Shown: positions 6,250-10,893 of the stretch, piece after piece
Numbering within the stretch: position 1 is the stretch's first letter
Layout of the letters: each line of letters begins with the position of its first letter
DNA from: Bacteroides sp.
GTDB taxonomy: Bacteria > Bacteroidota > Bacteroidia > Bacteroidales > Bacteroidaceae
Direction of reading: 5' to 3'
NCBI GenBank assembly: GCA_030151635.1
Contig: JASLDF010000216.1
Location: 1-10,893 of the forward strand
Length of the DNA stretch: 10,893 nucleotides
Position numbers and translations under genes: made by a program
The notes under the pieces: generated by a model
Seen by the model: only the letters and a program-made list of their open reading frames with translations
Database searches by the model: none
What the model was told of the DNA's origin: nothing

Positions 6250-8070
6250 ATGAAGTCCTACCAGAAATTCTTTTTATATCAAAATAAATTTATTCAGCCC
6301 TACATTGACTTGGCGTTGAATATACTTGATGGTGTTGCCTATTTGGCCTCATTATTATTTGTCATTAGCGTTGTCATTTCTTTTGGCTATGATATTACAA
6401 CTGTGCAAGAAGTTTTAATCAGTAAAATTTACCGTACAGTTTGGTGGATTTTTTTAATTGATATTCTTGCTCATCTCTTACTCAATTATAACGATACCAA
6501 GCGAGAGTATAAGAAAGTCACGTGGGTTCTATCTACGTTGTTTTTAATGACGTTAATTCCTATAGTCTTCCATAAACCTCCAGAGAAGGGTGGAGTACTT
6601 ATGTTTTGGGAATTAATGAACAGCAAGACGTATAAAATTGTGTTGTTGTTTATCATTTCGTTCTTTAACGTTTCAAGTGGTATTATGCGTCTGTTAGGCA
6701 AAAAAACGAACCCAGGTTTTATTTTAGCCATCAGTTTTATTATTATTATTTTTATTGGTGGAGGACTGCTTTTGTTACCCAACTCGACGGTTGAAGGCAT
6801 TAGTTTTATTGATGCATTATTTGTATCAACGAGTGCTGTTTGTGTTACAGGTTTATCTCCGATAGACATTGCTTCAACCTTTACGACTTCAGGATTAACG
6901 ATTATAATTGTTCTCATTCAAATTGGTGGACTTGGGGTGATGACATTTACCAGCTTTTTCGCAATGTTCTTTATGGGTAACACAAGTTATTCAAATCGAG
7001 TTATTTTGAAAGATGTGGTGAGCTCTGAATCTTTAAATAATCTTCTTTCTACTTTGGGGTATATCTTTCTGTTTACAATTGTAATTGAAGGAGCTGGAGC
7101 ATTAGCCATTTGGCATAGTATTCATGGTACCCTTGATAAAAGTATAAACGATGAAATCGCTTTTTCTTTATTTCATTCCATTTCAGCTTTCTGTAATGCT
7201 GGCTTCTCTACATTACCAGATGGACTGGCAAATCCTGCGATAATTAACCAGAAAGAGATATTCATCTACCTTTCTATCCTTATTATTTTAGGAGGTATTG
7301 GTTTCCCAATTTTAGTAAATTTAAAAGATATTATAAAGACAAAGATAAAACGATTTATAGCCGAGCTAAAGCATAAAAAGCCTCCGTATATCTATCGCTT
7401 ATACGATTTGAATACAAGAATTGTTTTGACAACTACGGCGGTGTTATTGCTTGGAGCCACCCTTTTTATTGCCGTTATAGAGTGGAATGGAGTGTTGGCA
7501 GGACTTACTTTGGGTGATAAAGCTGTGAAGGCATTTTTCTTGGCAACTTGCCCTCGTTCTGCAGGTTTCGGTTTCTATGACTTGAATTTATTCCGTTTCC
7601 AAACTCTACTATTATACATTTTCCTGATGTGGATTGGTGGTGCGTCTTTATCTACAGCAGGTGGGGTAAAAGTCAACTCAATTGCTATTGTCTATTTAAA
7701 TATTTTAGCAATGTTAAAACGTACAGATCGAATAGAGGTGTATGGGAGAGAAATCTCTACAGATTCTGTTCAGCGTGCCCATGCCACAGTGTTTATCTCT
7801 ATAACAGCTTTGGGGCTAATCTTCTTTTTGCTTACTATACTTGAGCCCGAAGTGTCGCCCAAAGAGTTAGCTTTGGAAAGTATTGCAGCTTTGAGTACTT
7901 GTGGCGCTGGTCTTGGTGTAACGCCTATAGTGGGTACGCCTTCCAAATTAGTCTTAATTATAGCTATGTTGTTGGGTAGAGTGGGGATCTTAACGATAAT
8001 GTTGGGTTTTATTAAAAATAAACCAACAAAGAAATACAGTCTGCCTAGTGGCGAAATTCTTATTAACTAG
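6250..8070 (+). CDS. ktrB: KtrB/TrkH family potassium uptake protein with extra N-terminal membrane segments
   Basis: Membrane-embedded potassium-translocating subunit. The TrkH/KtrB core starts near residue 155 and shows the four pore loops of the superfamily: TSAVCVTGLS (194-203), SAFCNAGFS (312-320), CPRSAGF (434-440) and STCGAGLG (549-556), each with the filter glycine (G201, G318, G439, G554). STAGGVKVNS (468-477) and GRVGILT (576-582) are also typical. Unlike plain KtrB (about 450 residues), this 606-residue protein begins with about 150 residues holding three to four hydrophobic segments (about 27-47, 61-80, 91-107, 128-146). Longer forms of this type are, as far as I know, common in Bacteroidota. 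An in-frame TAA at 6244 rules out an earlier start. It leads an operon with the RCK regulator and dinB. Typing as Ktr rather than Trk rests on the single-RCK partner and the first pore loop. Confidence 0.95.
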   Translation: MKSYQKFFLYQNKFIQPYIDLALNILDGVAYLASLLFVISVVISFGYDITTVQEVLISKIYRTVWWIFLIDILAHLLLNYNDTKREYKKVTWVLSTLFLMTLIPIVFHKPPEKGGVLMFWELMNSKTYKIVLLFIISFFNVSSGIMRLLGKKTNPGFILAISFIIIIFIGGGLLLLPNSTVEGISFIDALFVSTSAVCVTGLSPIDIASTFTTSGLTIIIVLIQIGGLGVMTFTSFFAMFFMGNTSYSNRVILKDVVSSESLNNLLSTLGYIFLFTIVIEGAGALAIWHSIHGTLDKSINDEIAFSLFHSISAFCNAGFSTLPDGLANPAIINQKEIFIYLSILIILGGIGFPILVNLKDIIKTKIKRFIAELKHKKPPYIYRLYDLNTRIVLTTTAVLLLGATLFIAVIEWNGVLAGLTLGDKAVKAFFLATCPRSAGFGFYDLNLFRFQTLLLYIFLMWIGGASLSTAGGVKVNSIAIVYLNILAMLKRTDRIEVYGREISTDSVQRAHATVFISITALGLIFFLLTILEPEVSPKELALESIAALSTCGAGLGVTPIVGTPSKLVLIIAMLLGRVGILTIMLGFIKNKPTKKYSLPSGEILIN

Positions 8071-8073
8071 AAC

Positions 8074-8080
8074 AAAAGGA
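8074..8080 (+). promoter_or_regulatory. Ribosome binding site fixing the ktrA start
   Basis: AAAAGGA lies six bases before the ATG at 8087. It supports that start over the in-frame ATG at 8048, which would overlap ktrB and prefix the RCK domain with 13 unrelated residues. It is the best Shine-Dalgarno-like site noticed in the window. Confidence 0.6.
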
Positions 8081-8086
8081 TCATAT

Positions 8087-8773
8087 ATGAAATACATTAT
8101 TATTGGTTTAGGGAATTATGGATATGTACTGGCCGAGGAATTGGCAGCTATGGGTAACGAGGTAATTGGTGCCGATAGTGAAGAAACTCGAGTGGATAGT
8201 ATCAAAGATAAAATTGCCACAGCAATGTGTATTGATGCTACTGATATGAACTCTTTATCAGCATTACCCTTAGATTCTGCTGATGCGGTTGTGGTTACAA
8301 TTGGTGAAAATTTTGGTGCGTCAATTCGTGTTGTTGCTTTGTTGAAACAGTTGAAAGTAAAACATATCTATGCTCGTTCAATTGATGATGTACATAAGTC
8401 AATTTTAGAAGCCTTTCAACTAGAAAAGATTTTAACTCCTGAAGAAGATGCGGCTCGACGATTGGTTGAGTTATGGGAGTTTAACACACAAACAGAAGCG
8501 TTTAAAATAGATGATGACAACTACATCATGATGTTTCAAATACCCGATAAGTTTGTGGGATTTTTTGTAAATGAACTGAATATGCAAAAAGAGTTCAATC
8601 TTCGCATCTTGGCAATTAAACGTCTTTGTCAAACTAAAAACTTATTAGGAATCACGGTTACCGACTATCATATGATTGATGATATAACCGATGAAGTTAA
8701 GATAGAAGAAAAAGATATATTGGTTTGCATGGGGCAGTATAAAGACTTTAGAAAATTCTGGAGATCATTGTAA
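8087..8773 (+). CDS. ktrA: KtrA-type potassium channel regulatory subunit (RCK_N + RCK_C)
   Basis: Cytoplasmic gating ring subunit for the KtrB/TrkH channel just upstream; in this family nucleotide binding to the RCK ring controls channel opening. The 228 residues match single-RCK KtrA (about 220) rather than the double-RCK TrkA of E. coli (458). The amino-terminal Rossmann domain (about 1-125) has GLGNYG at 7-12 and an acidic residue ending the second strand (GAD, D30), typical for ribose binding. The carboxyl RCK_C/TrkA_C domain covers about 140-222. I start it at 8087 because MKYIIIGLGNYG places the first strand at the start as in the family, and a good ribosome binding site precedes it. 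Sixteen bases separate it from ktrB and six from dinB, so all three are probably one transcript. Confidence 0.95.
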   Translation: MKYIIIGLGNYGYVLAEELAAMGNEVIGADSEETRVDSIKDKIATAMCIDATDMNSLSALPLDSADAVVVTIGENFGASIRVVALLKQLKVKHIYARSIDDVHKSILEAFQLEKILTPEEDAARRLVELWEFNTQTEAFKIDDDNYIMMFQIPDKFVGFFVNELNMQKEFNLRILAIKRLCQTKNLLGITVTDYHMIDDITDEVKIEEKDILVCMGQYKDFRKFWRSL

Positions 8774-8779
8774 GTTAGA

Positions 8780-9877
8780 ATGTCGGAATTCAATCAATTG
8801 CGTAAGATTATTCATGTAGATATGGATGCTTTTTTTGCATCTGTAGAGCAACGTGATAATCCAGAGTTACGAGGTAAACCCATTGTAGTTGGCTCGCCAC
8901 ACCGTCGTGGAGTGGTGGCAGCTGCTAGTTATGAGGCCCGTAAATTTGGAGTGAGGTCTGCCATGTCTTCTTTGAAGGCAAAGAAACTATGTCCTAATTT
9001 AATTTTTGTTGATGGAAGGATGGATGCATACGAAAGTGTATCTAATCACATTCACGAGATTTTTAGTCGATATACAGATATAATTGAACCTTTGTCTTTG
9101 GATGAGGCTTTTTTGGATGTTACTGAAAATAAGAAAGGCATAGACTTAGCCGTTGATATTGCTAAATCCATCAAGAAGGAAATTTTTGAAGAACTCAATT
9201 TAGTAGCATCAGCAGGAGTTTCTTACAATAAATTTTTAGCAAAGATTGCTTCAGATTATCGTAAGCCAAATGGTTTATGTACAATTCATCCTTCTCAAGC
9301 CTCAGAATTTATAGAGCGGCTTAGAATTGAATCATTCTGGGGTGTGGGGCCTGTAACCGCTAAGAAAATGCATGGTATTGGCATTCATAATGGAAAAGAT
9401 TTATTGGAGTGGTCTAAATCTGGATTGGTGCAACATTTTGGCAAGGCCGGACACCTATATTATTGTTTTGCACGAGGCATTGATAATCGCCCTGTAGAAG
9501 CCATCCGCATTCGCAAATCCATTGGTTGTGAAACCACTTTAGATAAAGATATTTCTGTAAAATCAGCAGTAATCATAGAGCTTTATCATGTTTGTGTAGA
9601 ATTGGTAAATCGAATTTGTACTAGTGAATTTAAAGGTTTAACTCTTACATTAAAAGTAAAATTCCATGACTTCAATCAGATTACTAGGAGTTATACACAA
9701 AATACACCTTTTGAAACCTTAGAAGAAATATTGCCCAAAGCTAAAGAGTTAATGACCGATGTTGATTTTGAACGAAACCCCATTCGTTTAATTGGGGTTT
9801 CCATTTCTAACCCACTGGACGAGGATTACCATGAAACTCCTCGCTACATCCAACTTAGGCTAGATTTTAAACCTTAG
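8780..9877 (+). CDS. dinB: DNA polymerase IV (Y-family)
   Basis: Error-prone translesion DNA polymerase. The 365 residues contain the complete Y-family fold. Catalytic metal ligands are D14 (in IHVDMDAFFASVEQ, 11-24) and D108/E109 (in PLSLDEAFLD, 104-113); F19 aligns with the steric-gate Phe13 of E. coli Pol IV. The palm stretch SAGVSYNKFLAKIASD is followed by the thumb helix-hairpin-helix GVGPVTAKKMHGIGI and a full little-finger domain. The tail QLRLDF (358-363) fits the QLxLxF beta-clamp-binding motif expected at this end, which suggests the protein is intact and functional. It starts six bases after the ktrA stop, so it is probably co-transcribed with potassium uptake genes. I saw no LexA-like box immediately upstream. 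The stop overlaps that of the convergent acetyltransferase by four bases. Confidence 0.98.
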   Translation: MSEFNQLRKIIHVDMDAFFASVEQRDNPELRGKPIVVGSPHRRGVVAAASYEARKFGVRSAMSSLKAKKLCPNLIFVDGRMDAYESVSNHIHEIFSRYTDIIEPLSLDEAFLDVTENKKGIDLAVDIAKSIKKEIFEELNLVASAGVSYNKFLAKIASDYRKPNGLCTIHPSQASEFIERLRIESFWGVGPVTAKKMHGIGIHNGKDLLEWSKSGLVQHFGKAGHLYYCFARGIDNRPVEAIRIRKSIGCETTLDKDISVKSAVIIELYHVCVELVNRICTSEFKGLTLTLKVKFHDFNQITRSYTQNTPFETLEEILPKAKELMTDVDFERNPIRLIGVSISNPLDEDYHETPRYIQLRLDFKP

Positions 9878-10308
9878 TCTGTCAATCCTAGCCTGTAATA
9901 ATTGGTATCTCTAATTTGGAAACCTATTTTTCTGTATAAAGAATTTGCAGCAACTCGTTTGGCATTTGATGATAAATCAATGTATTGTACTTCGCAATCT
10001 TTAGCTACTTCAATGGCTTTTAAAACTAAAGCTTTCCCTAAACCCAATCCACGAGCTTGTTCTGAAACAACAACGTCTTCTATGAAAGCTTTCTTTGTTG
10101 ACGGAATGGTATAAACAATAAGGCACAGGGAGCCTACAATGTTATTGTTATCATCACGTGCAATAATTAACTCCGACTCTTTATCTTCAACAATTGTATT
10201 TAACGATTCGATTGTAATTTCCATTTTAGGTTCGGTCAAGAATCCTATAATCGCTTTAATACCATTCAGAATCTCTAGATCCACTTTTTTAACAACTGAT
10301 ACTTCCAT
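9874..10308 (-). CDS. GNAT family N-acetyltransferase
   Basis: Small cytoplasmic acetyltransferase using acetyl-CoA; acceptor unknown. The 144 residues make one GNAT domain: strand and acceptor region with LIIARDDNNNIVGSLCLIV (47-65), motif A with IEDVVV (76-81) and the acetyl-CoA pyrophosphate loop Q84-ARGLGLG91, and motif B ending AANSLYRKIGF (120-130). Relatives with this pattern are annotated variously, so I do not assign a substrate. The ATG at 10308 is the first in frame and leaves the domain whole. The leader is cramped: the nagB-side terminator ends 14 bases before the ATG, leaving no room for a promoter between them. It converges with dinB and their stop codons overlap at 9874-9877, with no terminator between. 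Confidence 0.93.
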   Translation of the reverse strand: MEVSVVKKVDLEILNGIKAIIGFLTEPKMEITIESLNTIVEDKESELIIARDDNNNIVGSLCLIVYTIPSTKKAFIEDVVVSEQARGLGLGKALVLKAIEVAKDCEVQYIDLSSNAKRVAANSLYRKIGFQIRDTNYYRLGLTD

Positions 10309-10322
10309 TTGATTATAATTGA

Positions 10323-10357
10323 AAAGAGGGCTTAGTAAAAATCACTAAGCCCTCTTT
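10323..10357 (-). terminator. Perfect hairpin after the nagB-like gene, just before the acetyltransferase
   Basis: A perfect 14-bp stem (arms 10323-10336 and 10344-10357) has a seven-base loop. On the minus strand it ends in TTTT (complement of 10322-10325), shorter than the tracts of the other two terminators here. It lies 28 bases after the nagB-like stop and 14 bases before the acetyltransferase ATG. It may end the upstream transcript, act as a leaky terminator that passes some transcription to the acetyltransferase, or mark a 5' leader structure. Confidence 0.8.
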
Positions 10358-10385
10358 AATATATTTACTATAATTTAATAGCTAT

Positions 10386-10893
10386 TTATAGAGGTACATA
10401 CTCTACGAATGCTTCCATAGCTTCGTATGAAGCTAAACCAAGTTTATCGTAAAGAATAGCTGTGCTTCTATTTCTTTCTTCACTACGTTGCCAGAATAGA
10501 CGTTCGTCGTTACCTAAGAATGGAGCACTTTCCATTTGAGATTGGTGTTTCAAAATAGAGTTACGTTTAGCTCTTAATTCTTCAGGGCTAATTGGAACAA
10601 CCATTTCTACGTTTTCGATTTCCCATTCTGCCCATGCACCGCGGTACATCCAGATACGGCAATCGTCAAGCCATTTAGCTTTAGCATTCTTTTCTTCGTC
10701 AATTGCAGCAAATACACCATCTGTACAAACTTGGTGAGTACCATGTGGGTCTGCTAAGTCACCAGCAACAAAGATTTGGTGTGGTTGAACTTCTTGAAGA
10801 AGGTTTTGAATGATTCTAACATCAGCTTCACCTAGAGGGTTTTTCTGGATTTTACCAGTTTCATAGAATGGTAAATCTAGGAAGTGACATCTG
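10386..10893 (-). CDS. nagB: Glucosamine-6-phosphate deaminase/PIG-L fusion, C-terminal part (partial)
   Basis: Only the final 168 residues are in the window; the start lies beyond the right edge. Reading back from codon 10892-10890 the protein is open throughout: RCHFLDLPFYETGKI, then VAGDLADPHGTHQVC with the second His motif typical of PIG-L/LmbE deacetylase-like domains, and a tail containing WMYRGAWAEWEI, PISPEELRAKR and LGNDERLFWQR, ending EAFVEYVPL. From memory this closely matches the carboxyl region of the long (about 660-residue) Bacteroidales NagB proteins, in which an amino-terminal deaminase converting glucosamine-6-phosphate to fructose-6-phosphate and ammonia is joined to a PIG-L domain. 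The deaminase half is not visible, so the name rests on that match. A perfect hairpin terminator follows the stop. A shorter reading from an internal ATG at 10649 is not a separate gene. Confidence 0.9.
   Translation of the reverse strand, partial: RCHFLDLPFYETGKIQKNPLGEADVRIIQNLLQEVQPHQIFVAGDLADPHGTHQVCTDGVFAAIDEEKNAKAKWLDDCRIWMYRGAWAEWEIENVEMVVPISPEELRAKRNSILKHQSQMESAPFLGNDERLFWQRSEERNRSTAILYDKLGLASYEAMEAFVEYVPL

Noticed and set aside
8048..8086. Longer ktrA reading from an ATG inside ktrB
   Set aside because: It adds 13 residues not typical of RCK proteins, while the ATG at 8087 has a ribosome binding site and starts the nucleotide-binding strand directly.
1..10893. CRISPR array, tRNA or rRNA genes, insertion sequence
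   Set aside because: No regularly spaced direct repeats, no tRNA cloverleaf with a TTCGA-type arm, no ribosomal RNA sequence and no transposase frame was seen.

Overview
The window looks like chromosomal DNA from an AT-rich member of the Bacteroidota, most likely the order Bacteroidales. Three things point there: the carboxyl end of a glucosamine-6-phosphate deaminase fused to a PIG-L/LmbE-type domain (an arrangement I know from Bacteroidales), promoter-like sites of the TTG-N19/20-TAnnTTTG type, and generally weak Shine-Dalgarno sequences. A genus cannot be fixed from this sequence alone.

Layout: (1) 1-1978 holds a complete dnaK, starting at base 1 so its promoter lies outside, closed by a strong intrinsic terminator. 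(2) 1979-4080 is the least ordinary part: a gene-poor stretch with an inverted repeat, an unrecognised 292-residue protein with a possible PD-(D/E)xK-like nuclease core, another empty stretch with a hairpin, a small open frame that may be the tail of a decayed ATP-binding regulator, and a DUF488 gene. It reads like an accessory pocket between housekeeping genes. (3) 4119-6108 is a minus-strand operon: a Bacteroidota-type promoter, nfo (endonuclease IV), five bases, an NADPH-dependent zinc-independent MDR oxidoreductase, then a strong terminator. (4) 6143-9877 is a plus-strand operon reading away from nfo: a KtrB/TrkH potassium channel with extra amino-terminal membrane segments, a single-RCK KtrA regulator, and DNA polymerase IV (dinB). 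(5) 9874-10892, on the minus strand, has a GNAT acetyltransferase whose stop overlaps the dinB stop, a perfect hairpin terminator, and the end of the nagB-like fusion gene, which is cut by the window edge.

Functionally the window mixes protein folding (DnaK), base-excision repair (Nfo), translesion synthesis (Pol IV), potassium homeostasis (KtrAB) and amino-sugar catabolism (NagB). nfo and dinB are both DNA-damage genes and sit on either side of the divergent control region at 6024-6249, but they are in different operons. I found no tRNA, rRNA, CRISPR array or intact insertion sequence. No complete new system can be demonstrated; the best candidate for something undescribed is the gene at 2315-3193.
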